Shown here: positions 33,825 to 42,527 of the stretch, piece after piece
Layout of the letters: every line of letters begins with the position of its first letter
How positions within the stretch are numbered: position 1 is the first letter of the stretch
NCBI GenBank assembly: GCA_002298915.1
Contig: DBML01000008.1
Span: forward strand, 141,888-205,887
Direction of reading: 5' to 3'
DNA from: Clostridium sp. UBA699
GTDB lineage: Bacteria; Bacillota; Clostridia; Clostridiales; Clostridiaceae
DNA length: 64,000 nucleotides
The notes under the pieces: generated by a model
The model's input: only the letters and a program-made list of their open reading frames with translations
The model's database searches: none
What the model was told of the DNA's origin: nothing
Program-made: the position numbers and the translations under genes

Positions 33825-35225
33825 TTACTTGGATGGCCTTATCTTGCTCAGTATCCCGAAAAGCTCCTCGTTCGTCTTCGACTTGGAAATCATACCGATG
33901 AGCTGCTCTGTCACGCTTTCTATGTTCTCGGTGTACAGCAGCTTCCTGATGTTGTATGCCGCTTCCTTCTCTTCGCTGCTTCCATACAGAAGGTCGTCCT
34001 TCCTTGTTCCTGACTTGAATATGTCTATCGCCGGGAATATCCTTCTCTCCTGCAGCCTTCTGTTCAGGTGGACCTCCATGTTTCCCGTACCTTTGAATTC
34101 CTCGTATATCATGTCGTCCATCCTGCTCCCAGTCTCTATCAGAGCAGTCGCAAGTATGGTGAGGCTTCCGCCGCTCTCTATGTTCCTTGCCGCGCCGAAG
34201 AATTTCTTTGGCATGATAAGGGCTCCAGGGTCCAGACCGCCAGACAGCGTCCTTCCCGTAGGGGTTATCGTGAGGTTGTATGCCCTCGAAAGCCTTGTGA
34301 TGCTATCCAGCAGTATGACCACATCCTGCCCCTGCTCCACGAGCCTCTTCGCCCTCTCCAGGACCATGTACGCAACCTTGGTATGGTGGTCGGGCTCTTC
34401 GTCAAACGTCGAGTATATGACCTCTCCGTCTATGGACCTCTGCATGTCCGTAACCTCTTCAGGCCTCTCGTCTATCAGCAGGACGATGAGCTTGATATCC
34501 TTGCAGTTCTTGGTTATGCTTTGGGCGATCTGCTTAAGAAGTGTAGTCTTTCCGGCTTTAGGAGGAGCAACAATTATACCCCTCTGGCCCTTTCCTATGG
34601 GGGACACAAGGTCCATCATCCTCATGGACAGCTCCCCGTCTTCCGTTTCGAGGCGTATCCTCTCGTTCGGATAAATCGGCACGAGCTTGTCAAAAGATTT
34701 TCTTCCTACTGCCTTTTCAGGATGTTCTCCGTTTACCTTCTCCACGTAAAGAAGCGCCTTGAACTTCTCTCCCTCCTTCGGAATCCTTACCTTTCCCTGG
34801 ACCTCGTCGCCTGTTTTGAGGTTGAACCTCCTTATCTGCGACGGGGACACGTAGATGTCGTCGGGGCTTGTGAGGTAGTTGTTCCCCCTCAGGAATCCGT
34901 AGTTGTTCATCTCCATGATCTCCAGGACTCCTCTGCCCGTTGGCGCCTCAGCTGCCTGTTCCCGGGGCCTTTCCTGCGGCTTCTCTTCAGGTTTCACTTC
35001 AGCCTTCTCTTCCAGCTTGGCTTCAGGCCTTTCCTCTGGCTTCTCGCTGATCTTCTCCCTCAGAACGACCCCGCCCTTTTCGATCGCGGCCGGAGATGCC
35101 TTTTTTATTTCCTCAATAAGCTCCTGCTTCTTATATTTCGATATGCTTTTAACACCTACTTCCCTTGCCAGCTCCTTGAGATCGGCAATGGTCATAGATT
35201 CGTAATCCTTGTTCAAAAATAACAC
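33825..35225 (-). CDS. rho: Transcription termination factor Rho
   Basis: RNA-dependent hexameric ATPase, 466 aa. N-terminal SAP-like helix region (MTIADLKELAREVGVKSISKYKKQELIEEIKK), a lysine/glutamate/proline-rich linker, the RNA-binding OSD region GVLEIMEMNNYGFLRG, Walker A VAPPKAGKTTLLK, Walker B VVILLDSITRLSRAYN, and the R-loop SGGLDPGALIMPKKFFGAARN. Convergent with rpmE. Confidence 0.98.
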   Translation of the reverse strand: MLFLNKDYESMTIADLKELAREVGVKSISKYKKQELIEEIKKASPAAIEKGGVVLREKISEKPEERPEAKLEEKAEVKPEEKPQERPREQAAEAPTGRGVLEIMEMNNYGFLRGNNYLTSPDDIYVSPSQIRRFNLKTGDEVQGKVRIPKEGEKFKALLYVEKVNGEHPEKAVGRKSFDKLVPIYPNERIRLETEDGELSMRMMDLVSPIGKGQRGIIVAPPKAGKTTLLKQIAQSITKNCKDIKLIVLLIDERPEEVTDMQRSIDGEVIYSTFDEEPDHHTKVAYMVLERAKRLVEQGQDVVILLDSITRLSRAYNLTITPTGRTLSGGLDPGALIMPKKFFGAARNIESGGSLTILATALIETGSRMDDMIYEEFKGTGNMEVHLNRRLQERRIFPAIDIFKSGTRKDDLLYGSSEEKEAAYNIRKLLYTENIESVTEQLIGMISKSKTNEELFGILSKIRPSK

Positions 35226-35327
35226 CTCTCATTTGGGGATTTTAGTAGATAAATTCTCTAGACGTGAATACTGCATTATCAATTATAGCACATAACGCTC
35301 ACAATATACGCCCTTGACGAAAAAAAC

Positions 35328-35350
35328 AGGATAAAGCAAGCTTTATCCTA
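35328..35350 (-). terminator. Terminator overlapping the end of the 105-aa gene
   Basis: AGGATAAAGC and GCTTTATCCT arms, then TGTTTTTTTT on the minus strand; the TAG of the gene lies in the 5' arm. Confidence 0.85.
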
Positions 35351-35665
35351 TGTATACGCGCATATTTTCTTTTCGATTTTGCTTATTCTGCTTATCTTTT
35401 CCTGAACCCTCGCCCTGTCTCCCAGGTAGAAAAGCGGCAGCCCGGTGAATTCGCAGCCACCTATGATGAGCGTTTTGGAGCAGAACTCATGCAGGCTGTA
35501 TTTGTAGGTGTGCACTCCGCCGCATAACGGGCAACGAACTTTCAAGTTGATGCTCTGTCCGGATTTTGATTTTGAACGGGCTGCATTGAAGACCGATATT
35601 CCGTTGACGTCATATCCGCCGTTGTTGTTCTTAAGAGCAATTGTCCTCTCTGTTTCCAGCAACAT
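35348..35665 (-). CDS. Hypothetical protein with CPLCGG zinc motif
   Basis: 105 aa, not recognised. The centre has RCPLCGGVHTYKYSLHEFCSK, a C-x2-C pair followed by HxY and a later Cys, suggesting a single zinc site; a GGCEFTGLPLFYLGDRARVQEKI segment follows. Ribosome site and ATG are conventional, and it has its own terminator, so it is likely expressed alone. Confidence 0.75.
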   Translation of the reverse strand: MLLETERTIALKNNNGGYDVNGISVFNAARSKSKSGQSINLKVRCPLCGGVHTYKYSLHEFCSKTLIIGGCEFTGLPLFYLGDRARVQEKISRISKIEKKICAYT

Positions 35666-35751
35666 AATTTCACCCCGATCCTCACTTTCTTTGTATATAT
35701 TATTCTATGTCATTCCCCAAAATCCTTCCTGTGTTAAACCTGATTAAAAAA

Positions 35752-35779
35752 AACACAGGATTTTTTTTATTCCTGTGTT
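35752..35779 (-). terminator. Terminator at the end of the DUF1934 gene
   Basis: AACACAGGA and TCCTGTGTT arms followed by eight T on the minus strand; the stem begins inside the coding sequence. Confidence 0.85.
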
Positions 35780-36189
35780 TTGATGTTAATTTTGAGCGTT
35801 GTGTCTAGAACGTCGGCACCAACTATGCTGAGAAGGTACTTGATGTAGATTTCCCCGCCGTCTTCATCAACATCAACGTCGAGCTTTTTTGTTTCTATCT
35901 TCATCTCAAGAGTGCCGAACGGAGTATTGTACATCGAGACGCTCTTCTCTTTTTTATCGAACTCCATCTCGGTGCTTGTGCTCCCCTCCCTAATGAGCGA
36001 GAAGCTGTTCGGCTTTATCTTCATGGTCGTGGTTGTGCCTTCCATGCCGGATATCTGGGTTTCTGCATACTCAGCATAGAAAACGTCGTCCTTTGAATAG
36101 AAGGTTCCCGGAGTGACTACCTGGATTTCTTCATTGTCTCCCTGCTGCTTGCTCGTTACTGAAATTATGGCTCTCTTCTTCATACTCAT
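35767..36189 (-). CDS. DUF1934 (YwiB-like) beta-barrel protein
   Basis: 140 aa, soluble, mostly beta: KKRAIISVTSKQQGDNEEIQVVTPGTFYSKDDVFYAEYAET, KPNSFSLIREGSTSTEMEFDKKEKSVSMYNTPFGTLEM, and YIKYLLSIVGADVLDTTLKI. The pattern fits the calycin-like DUF1934 family; Bacillus ywiB lies near argS. Function is unknown. It lies 20 bp after a PP-loop gene. Confidence 0.8.
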   Translation of the reverse strand: MSMKKRAIISVTSKQQGDNEEIQVVTPGTFYSKDDVFYAEYAETQISGMEGTTTTMKIKPNSFSLIREGSTSTEMEFDKKEKSVSMYNTPFGTLEMKIETKKLDVDVDEDGGEIYIKYLLSIVGADVLDTTLKINIKTQE

Positions 36190-36209
36190 GGCGCCTCCTT
36201 AATCCGAAC

Positions 36210-37190
36210 CTATATCAGGTATTTCTCTATCTCGCTGTCCTGAGCAGGCTCTGCGGATATTATCGTGTCGAGAGCATGATTGAAGCGCCCATATTTCACA
36301 GCGACCTCTTCCTGACCCTTACCCTTGCAGTATCTGCCCGTCACCCTGGCAGCGAACTCTATGTCCGCTTCTCCCGGGTTGCCAGTCACTATTATCATGG
36401 AGCCGCCGAAGTCCCTTGCCAGGAATACATAGTCATCCTCTGAGAGGTACTTCCTTATATCCCTTGCCTCATCGCTCGTCCTCGTCGATATTATTTTGGC
36501 GCTGTCGGTCACCCTCATGTGCCTTCCGAAGTTCAGCAGCTTTATGCTGTTTTCTGAAGGGTCGGAATCGTGTGCTACGAGGTCAAACAGCCTTTTTGAG
36601 AAGTTTGGCTCAGTGAGCTTGCAGCCTCCCGCCGGAGAAGGGTAGTCGACTATGCCCCATTTCTCGGCGAGCTCCATCTGCTCCTTCCTGCTTCTTCCCG
36701 AAATCTTGAGGAGCTTCTCCCTGTCAACAAGGCCCTCCTCCTCCATCCTGGTCGGCTTCAGGTTGAGAGCGCAAAGCGGCCTCAGGATCTTGTCGGAGTA
36801 TCCGGACTCCTTCTTGACTATGTCAAGGGATGACCTGTTCTGGGACATAGGCCTCTGGTTGAGCACCTCCCCGGTTATTATGAAATCGGCGCCGTACTCC
36901 TCAAGAAGCTTGCCCGAATAGTTCATCATCATGGCATGGCAGTCTATGCAAGGGTTCATGTTTTTTCCGTGGCCGTGCTTCGGGTTGATGACCATGGCCA
37001 GGTGCTCCTTTGAAAAATCAACCACCACAAGGGGTATATCTATCTGTTTTGCCATCCTTATGGCATTCTCAGGCCCAAAAAAGTACGACTTGAAGCATAT
37101 ACCTATCACTTCAATTCCCTGTTCTTTAATAAGCTTCGCAGCGAGTATGCTGTCCAACCCACCCGAAATCATCGCAAGCGCTTTTGTCAA
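36210..37190 (-). CDS. PP-loop ATPase, tRNA thiouridylase-like
   Basis: 326 aa. The N-terminal PP-loop ALAMISGGLDSILAAKLI adenylates its substrate; NPCIDCHAMMM and TGEVLNQRPMSQNR resemble MnmA/ThiI-type tRNA sulfurtransferases. A PSPAGGCKLTEPNFSKRLFDL segment follows the catalytic domain. It is shorter than MnmA and lacks a THUMP or rhodanese domain. A role in tRNA or another thiolation is an inference. Confidence 0.75.
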   Translation of the reverse strand: MTKALAMISGGLDSILAAKLIKEQGIEVIGICFKSYFFGPENAIRMAKQIDIPLVVVDFSKEHLAMVINPKHGHGKNMNPCIDCHAMMMNYSGKLLEEYGADFIITGEVLNQRPMSQNRSSLDIVKKESGYSDKILRPLCALNLKPTRMEEEGLVDREKLLKISGRSRKEQMELAEKWGIVDYPSPAGGCKLTEPNFSKRLFDLVAHDSDPSENSIKLLNFGRHMRVTDSAKIISTRTSDEARDIRKYLSEDDYVFLARDFGGSMIIVTGNPGEADIEFAARVTGRYCKGKGQEEVAVKYGRFNHALDTIISAEPAQDSEIEKYLI

Positions 37191-37260
37191 TTATCTCACC
37201 TCATAAAATTAATCATACAATGTATATATAGTCTATTGGAATTCACAGATTAAAGCAACA

Positions 37261-38103
37261 TCAAATTGTCCTCGTTATATAGCTTTCTTTGTACTTGAGT
37301 TTCATGGCGTCGTAGCAGCGCTGGGCCTTCAGCATGTCGTCGAAGAACCCGAACACGGTAGGGCCGCTTCCGCTCATCATGGACCCGACTGCCCCCATGT
37401 CAAGAAGTTCGCTCTTTAGCTCCCTCAGTGTCTGGTTCCTGCTGAGCGTCACGTTCTCAAGCACGTTTTTCATGTTCTTCGCAACATATTCCAGATCCTG
37501 CTCCCGCATAGCCTTGATCAGCCTGTTTGTGGGAGGATGAATCCTTATCTTGCCTATGTCAAGCTTCTGGTAGACGGACTTCGTGGAGACGCCGAACGGC
37601 GGTTTGACGAGGACAAGTATCTTGTCCCTGAAAGGCTCCAGCCTCGTGAGCTTTTCTCCTATCCCCTCGCACAGTGCGGTGCCCCCTGCAATGCAGTAAG
37701 GGACGTCCGCCCCTATGCGCAAGCCGAGCTCCATGAGCTCCTCGTCGCTTATTTCCGGTTTCAGGAGGTTCCTCAGCCCTTTGAGCACGGCTGCAGCGTC
37801 GGTGCTTCCTCCGGCCAGCCCGGCCGCAACGGGGATGTTCTTCTCGATCTCTATCCTTACCCCGCTCTCTATAGAGTACTCCTTAAGGAAAAGCTCCGCA
37901 GCCTTGTAGGCTATGTTCCTGGAGTCGTTAGGGACATATGGTTTGTCGCAGCTCAGGTCGATCCCCGACTCCTGCAGCTCGATTTTCACCGCATCGTATA
38001 GGTCAATGCTCTGCATTATCATCCTGAGGAGGTGGTATCCATCCTCCCGCTTTCCGACAACGTCCAGCGATATATTTATCTTCGCATATGCCTTTAAAAA
38101 CAT
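37261..38103 (-). CDS. ispE: 4-diphosphocytidyl-2-C-methyl-D-erythritol kinase IspE
   Basis: GHMP kinase of the MEP isoprenoid pathway, 280 aa. KAYAKINISLDVVGKREDGYHLL at the start and the ATP loop IPVAAGLAGGSTDAAAVL are diagnostic, with MMSGSGPTVFGFF near the end. The ATG at 38103 is preferred because GGAGG lies 7 nt upstream; an in-frame ATG eight codons earlier would put that site inside the protein. Confidence 0.96.
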   Translation of the reverse strand: MFLKAYAKINISLDVVGKREDGYHLLRMIMQSIDLYDAVKIELQESGIDLSCDKPYVPNDSRNIAYKAAELFLKEYSIESGVRIEIEKNIPVAAGLAGGSTDAAAVLKGLRNLLKPEISDEELMELGLRIGADVPYCIAGGTALCEGIGEKLTRLEPFRDKILVLVKPPFGVSTKSVYQKLDIGKIRIHPPTNRLIKAMREQDLEYVAKNMKNVLENVTLSRNQTLRELKSELLDMGAVGSMMSGSGPTVFGFFDDMLKAQRCYDAMKLKYKESYITRTI

Positions 38104-38149
38104 ATATATTCCTCCAAAACAAAACAATATCTGAAGTATAGTATAAATG

Positions 38150-38178
38150 AAAAAAGCGGTAAAATCAATTTACCGCTT
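38150..38178 (-). terminator. Terminator after veg
   Basis: AAGCGGTAAA and TTTACCGCTT arms followed by TTTTTTC on the minus strand, directly after the veg stop. Confidence 0.85.
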
Positions 38179-38424
38179 CTAAGCCGAAAACACAAGTTGT
38201 ACAGTCTTTGTTAAAACATCAGAATAACTATAGGTTACTTTCCTATGGGTGTCGTTATCCAGCCTGATCACAAAAATGTTTGGGTAGGTTTTCTCTATGA
38301 TTCCGTTATCTACCAGAACTTTCCTTCTCCCGCCGTTTGCTTTCAGGGTTACTCTATCGCCAACATGACTTTCAATATCTTTCTTAATGCAAGCCAATAC
38401 ATTTGCTTTTTCCACACTATACAC
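38179..38424 (-). CDS. veg: Veg family protein
   Basis: 81 aa. CIKKDIESHVGDRVTLKANGGRRKVLVDNGIIEKTYPNIFVIRLD matches the Veg (DUF1021) family, small SH3-like proteins linked to biofilm in Bacillus. It lies upstream of ispE, as in Bacillus and many Clostridia, with a near-perfect promoter. Confidence 0.94.
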   Translation of the reverse strand: MYSVEKANVLACIKKDIESHVGDRVTLKANGGRRKVLVDNGIIEKTYPNIFVIRLDNDTHRKVTYSYSDVLTKTVQLVFSA

Positions 38425-38441
38425 CCTCTTTCATACAATAT

Positions 38442-38470
38442 ATTATACCTCTACAAAACCTGTGTGTCAA
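38442..38470 (-). promoter_or_regulatory. Consensus sigma-A promoter of veg
   Basis: TTGACA (38465-38470), 17 bp, TATAAT (38442-38447): both hexamers are perfect, as at the famously strong Bacillus veg promoter. Confidence 0.92.
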
Positions 38471-38678
38471 ACGAAAACTTTTATTTTATCAGTATATAAA
38501 CCCGTTGTCAATATTAATTTTTTGTTAACAGAGCTGAAAACTAACCCTTTTTTTTATTGATATGGTGTGACCTTTGCCAGGCTCCTTTATACTCGCTCAC
38601 ACGCATGATAAGGTTTACAATATAATTTTTTACTAATATAATATTATTAGCAAAATAATGTTTGAAGGGTGGTTTATT

Positions 38679-39170
38679 ATGGCTAAGGATAGTTCATTCG
38701 ATATAGTTTCAGAGGTTGACATGCAGGAAATGGACAACGCTGTCAACCAGACAAGGAAGGAGATATCTCAGAGGTATGACTTCAAGGGCAGCAAGGCCCA
38801 GATAACGCTTGAAGCGGATTCCCTGAAGCTCACAGCTGAAGACGAGTACAAGATCAACGCCATGCTCGATATGCTCAAGGGCAAGATGATAAAGAGGCAG
38901 GTTCCGATAAAGGCGCTGGATCCAGGCAAAATGGAGGGCGCTTCCGGGGGCACAGTGAAGATGACTGTCAAAATCCAGAAAGGCATCAGCAAGGAGAAGG
39001 CGAAGGATGTAATAGCCTATATCAAGGACCTGAAGCTCAAGGTTCAGGCCCAGATCATGGACGACCAGCTCAGGGTTACAGGCGCAAAGAAGGACGACCT
39101 TCAGCTCGTAATACAGAAACTGAAAGAGAAGGACTTCGGCATCGACCTGCAGTTCATCAACTTCAGGTAG
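38679..39170 (+). CDS. yajQ: YajQ family cyclic di-GMP-binding protein
   Basis: 163 aa, the family length. It begins MAKDSSFDIVSEVDMQEMDNAVNQTRKEISQRYDFKGSKAQI and ends LKEKDFGIDLQFINFR, both diagnostic. YajQ proteins bind c-di-GMP or nucleotides in some species. The ATG at 38679, with AAGGGTGG 7 nt upstream, is preferred to one seven codons earlier. Confidence 0.96.
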   Translation: MAKDSSFDIVSEVDMQEMDNAVNQTRKEISQRYDFKGSKAQITLEADSLKLTAEDEYKINAMLDMLKGKMIKRQVPIKALDPGKMEGASGGTVKMTVKIQKGISKEKAKDVIAYIKDLKLKVQAQIMDDQLRVTGAKKDDLQLVIQKLKEKDFGIDLQFINFR

Positions 39171-39210
39171 CGTACGCGCTTCATCTTGCTCCTGACGACA
39201 AAACGCAGAA

Positions 39211-39254
39211 GAGGCTGCTGCCGGCTTAATGCCGACAACAACCTCTCTTTTTTT
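39211..39254. terminator. Terminator between convergent yajQ and solute-binding-protein genes
   Basis: Arms 39211-39225 and 39231-39245 around TTAAT. In plus-strand RNA three C-A mismatches occur, but a TCTTTTTTT run follows; in minus-strand RNA the same positions become G-U pairs. Probably serves both genes with different strength. Confidence 0.65.
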
Positions 39255-39269
39255 GCTTCCTGACTATAT

Positions 39270-40391
39270 CTACTGGTATACGTTCTGCGGCGCACCTTCG
39301 GCCACATCTGCGAAGAGGCTCCAGATGTCCATGCCGAAGTATTCAGCAGAGAAAGCGAAGCTGTCGTCCGAATATATGTTGTAGGACGCCGAAAAGCTGC
39401 CGTACTGCTTCAGGTCCCCTGCGGCCGTCTCAACATCCGAGCTCAGATACTTTGAAAACTCCCTTGCAAGGTCGCTGTTGCGCGTGTTCCTGCTTATCAT
39501 AAGGTTGTATCCGCCAAGCGATACATCCCTGTTTCCTCCCGGTTCGAAGGCAGGGAGCTTCATTGCGCTCCACTTCCCCTGCAGGGAGGTCGCCCCGTTC
39601 ATGATTTTAACAGCATCAGAAGGGTTCACGATTGCAGCGAGAGCCTTTCCCTGCTTCAGAGTCGTCGTTACCGAGGTCGAAGCCTGCAGCGTTTTGTCTG
39701 CCACCATGCCGTTTATTAGCTCCGCCACCCTGCTGTAGCTGTCCAAGTCTGAATAGTTGATCCTGAGCTGGCTTAGCATGGTTGCCCTGAGCCTGTCGAA
39801 GTCGTTGGTGTTGTATATCAGGAACTTCTTGCCCGTGCTCTCAGAAACGGAGACCCCCATTCTCCTGAAATCATCCCAGGTCTTGATGTCGCTCACGTCG
39901 ACACCCTCAACCGAAAACACGTCGCTTCTGTAAAGCACAATCATCGGTTCAGTTGTCCAGGGAATCCCGTATATGTTTTTTGCGCTTGAAAGGCCCGCAA
40001 GGACTCCATTGGGGTATGCATCCCCCATGGCCTCCACATACTGGGTCAGATCCATGAAGCTGTCCCTGGAGTCCTTCAGAAGGGCGGCTGTGCCCTTTTC
40101 AGGAACGACGAAGACGTCTTCGCCAAGGCTCCCTGCCTTTATCTCCTCCGATGCGGCCGCAGCCGAATCGCTTTCCTGCTTCACTTCTATCTGAACCCTT
40201 GGATGGAGCTCCTTGAAGGCTTCTGCAGCTTCGCTGACCGCATTATAGCTGCCTCCATCCGCCACCACGCTTATCCTGCCCGAAAGCTTGACCTCCTCAT
40301 TCTTGCCTATACCTGCAGCGTAATAGATTATAGTTCCCGCCACAAGACTGACGACAGCGATCAAAGCTAAAATTATCAGATTTCTTTTCAT
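39270..40391 (-). CDS. Extracellular solute-binding protein (family 1 type)
   Basis: 373 aa. An N-terminal hydrophobic segment (NLIILALIAVVSLVAGTIIYYAAG) with no lipobox cysteine suggests an uncleaved anchor or plain signal. The mature part is a type 2 periplasmic-binding fold: ISVVADGGSYNAVSEAAEAFKELHPRVQIEVK, VVPEKGTAALLKDSRDSFMDLTQYV, NIYGIPWTTEPMIVLYRSD. No permease or ATPase gene is adjacent, so the transporter partner and substrate are unknown. Confidence 0.85.
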   Translation of the reverse strand: MKRNLIILALIAVVSLVAGTIIYYAAGIGKNEEVKLSGRISVVADGGSYNAVSEAAEAFKELHPRVQIEVKQESDSAAAASEEIKAGSLGEDVFVVPEKGTAALLKDSRDSFMDLTQYVEAMGDAYPNGVLAGLSSAKNIYGIPWTTEPMIVLYRSDVFSVEGVDVSDIKTWDDFRRMGVSVSESTGKKFLIYNTNDFDRLRATMLSQLRINYSDLDSYSRVAELINGMVADKTLQASTSVTTTLKQGKALAAIVNPSDAVKIMNGATSLQGKWSAMKLPAFEPGGNRDVSLGGYNLMISRNTRNSDLAREFSKYLSSDVETAAGDLKQYGSFSASYNIYSDDSFAFSAEYFGMDIWSLFADVAEGAPQNVYQ

Positions 40392-40453
40392 TCAGCATCA
40401 CCCGTTCCAAAAGAATTATATCTCCATTTTACCACAACGGCCCCAAAACAACA

Positions 40454-40482
40454 AAAGGGCTCCTGCAGTGCAGGAACCCCTT
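40454..40482 (-). terminator. Terminator after the TauE-family gene
   Basis: GGG-TCCTGCA and TGCAGGA-CCC arms with TTTTG following on the minus strand. Confidence 0.75.
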
Positions 40483-40498
40483 GAAAAAACGCAATGTA

Positions 40499-41401
40499 CT
40501 ATTTTGCCTCAGCCTGTGCTTCCTTGTTCTTTGCTTTAGAAGCTGATTTGAACATCATTAATGCTGTGTAGATTATAACTGCGTCTACAAGCCATCTGAG
40601 TATGTCGAGCGGAAGCGATTTTACGATGTATGCAGCTATGAGAACGCCGACTGTTCCGAATACAGTGATAGCCATTGATGCCTTTCTGTCGTAAGCGCCT
40701 TCCTTTATGAACTTAGCTGATGCTACTGGCATAAGGAACGCACATGATCCCATCATTATAGGGAACGCAACCTTAGGGCTCAATCCGAGAGCAAATACGA
40801 GCGCCATGCATGGCGCATAGAGGCCTATTCCCAGTGTCATAAGAGCTCCAAGTATGAAGTTGCCCACTACAGCAACAACAAGTTTTGCTCCAGTAAGTCC
40901 GATAGCTTCGCCGCCTGCAGGCATAAGCTTGAGCTGTCCGGCAAGCATAACGCAAACAACTATGAGAAGCGCAATACCCATGCCGAGCTGGATTTTTCTT
41001 TCAGGAAGCTTGGATACTATGCCGGCTCCCATGAAAGCGCCGAGAGTTGCTGCAGCAAGCATTGCAACAAGAGTTATTGGTTCAACGTTTATAACTGTTA
41101 TGAATATAAGTGCCTCTACAACAACCGGAATTGTACATGCAACGTTCAGGGTTCCAGGTATTGTTCTGTCGGCTGAAAGCTTGAAGTTCTTAAGCAGTGC
41201 AGTTGTTGGAGCAAAGCTTCCTATACCGAGAGTATCGAAGAAGTTTGTGACAAATCCTACTGCGCCTAATGCGAAAAAGCTAGCCGGTTCAAGTTTGCCT
41301 TCCTTCTGAGCCTTTGCATAATCTTTGAAAAATATGACTGCGAAATAGAGTGTTAGGACGATGAGTACGCCTAGTACTGCTGTAACTAAATTAAATGACA
41401 T
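40499..41401 (-). CDS. TauE/SafE family permease
   Basis: 300-aa membrane protein with about eight helices. Two related halves are visible (FFALGAVGFVTNFFDTLGIGSFAPTTAL and LGALMTLGIGLYAPCMALVFALG), the inverted-repeat layout of TauE/SafE anion exporters. Family members move sulfite, sulfonates or similar anions; the substrate is not known here. It follows the prd operon but a strong terminator separates them. RBS AAGGGGG precedes the ATG. Confidence 0.88.
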   Translation of the reverse strand: MSFNLVTAVLGVLIVLTLYFAVIFFKDYAKAQKEGKLEPASFFALGAVGFVTNFFDTLGIGSFAPTTALLKNFKLSADRTIPGTLNVACTIPVVVEALIFITVINVEPITLVAMLAAATLGAFMGAGIVSKLPERKIQLGMGIALLIVVCVMLAGQLKLMPAGGEAIGLTGAKLVVAVVGNFILGALMTLGIGLYAPCMALVFALGLSPKVAFPIMMGSCAFLMPVASAKFIKEGAYDRKASMAITVFGTVGVLIAAYIVKSLPLDILRWLVDAVIIYTALMMFKSASKAKNKEAQAEAK

Positions 41402-41453
41402 TTGATATCCCCCTTACTATTAATATAATTTTTGGATTGCTTGTTATATTCTA

Positions 41454-41488
41454 CAATAAAATGGCTTAAGATTAAAGCCATTTTATTG
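41454..41488 (-). terminator. Terminator of the prd operon
   Basis: CAATAAAATGGCTT (41454-41467) and AAGCCATTTTATTG (41475-41488), a perfect 14-bp stem whose A/T-rich outer half gives the T-rich tail. It lies 32 bp after prdF. Confidence 0.85.
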
Positions 41489-41519
41489 CATTGTCACATA
41501 TTGTTAAATTTGTAACTTT

Positions 41520-42527
41520 TTACTTCAGAATAAAGCCGTACTTAACTGGGTCTTCAGGGTCTATGAAGAACTGGCTGTGTCCTGTAATGAATGCGCTTCC
41601 TGTTATTTCAGGTATGATCGCATCGAATTCGCCGACCTTTGTTTCGCCGATTACTCTTCCCTTGAACTTAGTCTGGAGTATGCTTTCGTAGATGAAGTCT
41701 TCGTTCATCTTGAGCTTTCCTTTAGCGTAGAGAGTGGCGAGCTTAGCGCTAGTTCCTGTTCCGCAAGGTGACCTGTCAAGCTGTCCCTGTCCGAATACAA
41801 CCGCGTTCTGCATAGTGGCGTCCGGGCTCTTTGCAGGTCCGTATATCTCTGCAAGGTCGACAGTCTTTATGTGAGGGAGTGTAGGGTGCTGGATTTCAAC
41901 CTGCTCGTTTACAGCATGGATTATGTCCATTCCTACCTCGATAAGCTTCTGTGCGTTTGCAGCGCAGATGTCGATTCCTAGGTCCGCGCTCTTGACCAGT
42001 GCGAAGAAGCTGCCTCCGAAGGATATGTCCACCAGGACCTTGCCCACTTTTGGCACATCTACCTCTACGTCACTCTTGTATAGGAATGCCGGGACGTTCA
42101 CTATTGAAACTTCCTTAGCTTTTCCGTTTTCAACCTTTACGTTCGCCTTCACAAGTCCTGCAGGGGCTTCAAGCGTAAGCTCTGTCACAGGTTCTGTCAC
42201 AGGGACCATTCCTGTCTCGACAGCTACTGTAGCAGCTCCTATCGAACCGTGTCCGCACATGTTCAGGTATCCGCCGCCGTCCATGAATATTATGCCGATG
42301 TCTGCCTCGTCCTTTGTAGGCTGAGTGAAGATTGAACCGAACATGTCGTTGTGTCCTCTCGGCTCCAGCATTATGGCTGTCCTTACAAAGTCAAGGTTCT
42401 CCTCGAGGTATGCCTTCTTCTCAGGCATCGTTTTTCCTGGGATGTTTGGAACTCCTCCTACGACTATCCTCGTAGGTTCTCCCATAGTATGCGAATCAAT
42501 TGCAAATATGGTCTTAACTGATTTCAT
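41520..42527 (-). CDS. prdF: Proline racemase PrdF
   Basis: Interconverts L- and D-proline to supply the reductase; 335 aa. The two catalytic cysteines lie in MCGHGSIGAATVAVE and SPCGTGTSAKLATL, the pair expected for true racemases (4-hydroxyproline dehydratases replace the second). Last gene of the prd operon, one-base TAATG overlap with prdE and a strong terminator after it. Confidence 0.97.
   Translation of the reverse strand: MKSVKTIFAIDSHTMGEPTRIVVGGVPNIPGKTMPEKKAYLEENLDFVRTAIMLEPRGHNDMFGSIFTQPTKDEADIGIIFMDGGGYLNMCGHGSIGAATVAVETGMVPVTEPVTELTLEAPAGLVKANVKVENGKAKEVSIVNVPAFLYKSDVEVDVPKVGKVLVDISFGGSFFALVKSADLGIDICAANAQKLIEVGMDIIHAVNEQVEIQHPTLPHIKTVDLAEIYGPAKSPDATMQNAVVFGQGQLDRSPCGTGTSAKLATLYAKGKLKMNEDFIYESILQTKFKGRVIGETKVGEFDAIIPEITGSAFITGHSQFFIDPEDPVKYGFILK

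Noticed and set aside
34068..35222. 384-aa plus-strand open frame opposite rho
   Set aside because: Antisense shadow of the rho gene; no ribosome site and arginine/leucine-rich, meaningless composition.
40499..41401. TauE-type permease as part of the prd operon (proline or 5-aminovalerate transport)
   Set aside because: A perfect 14-bp stem terminator separates it from prdF, and the family transports small anions, so adjacency alone is not evidence.
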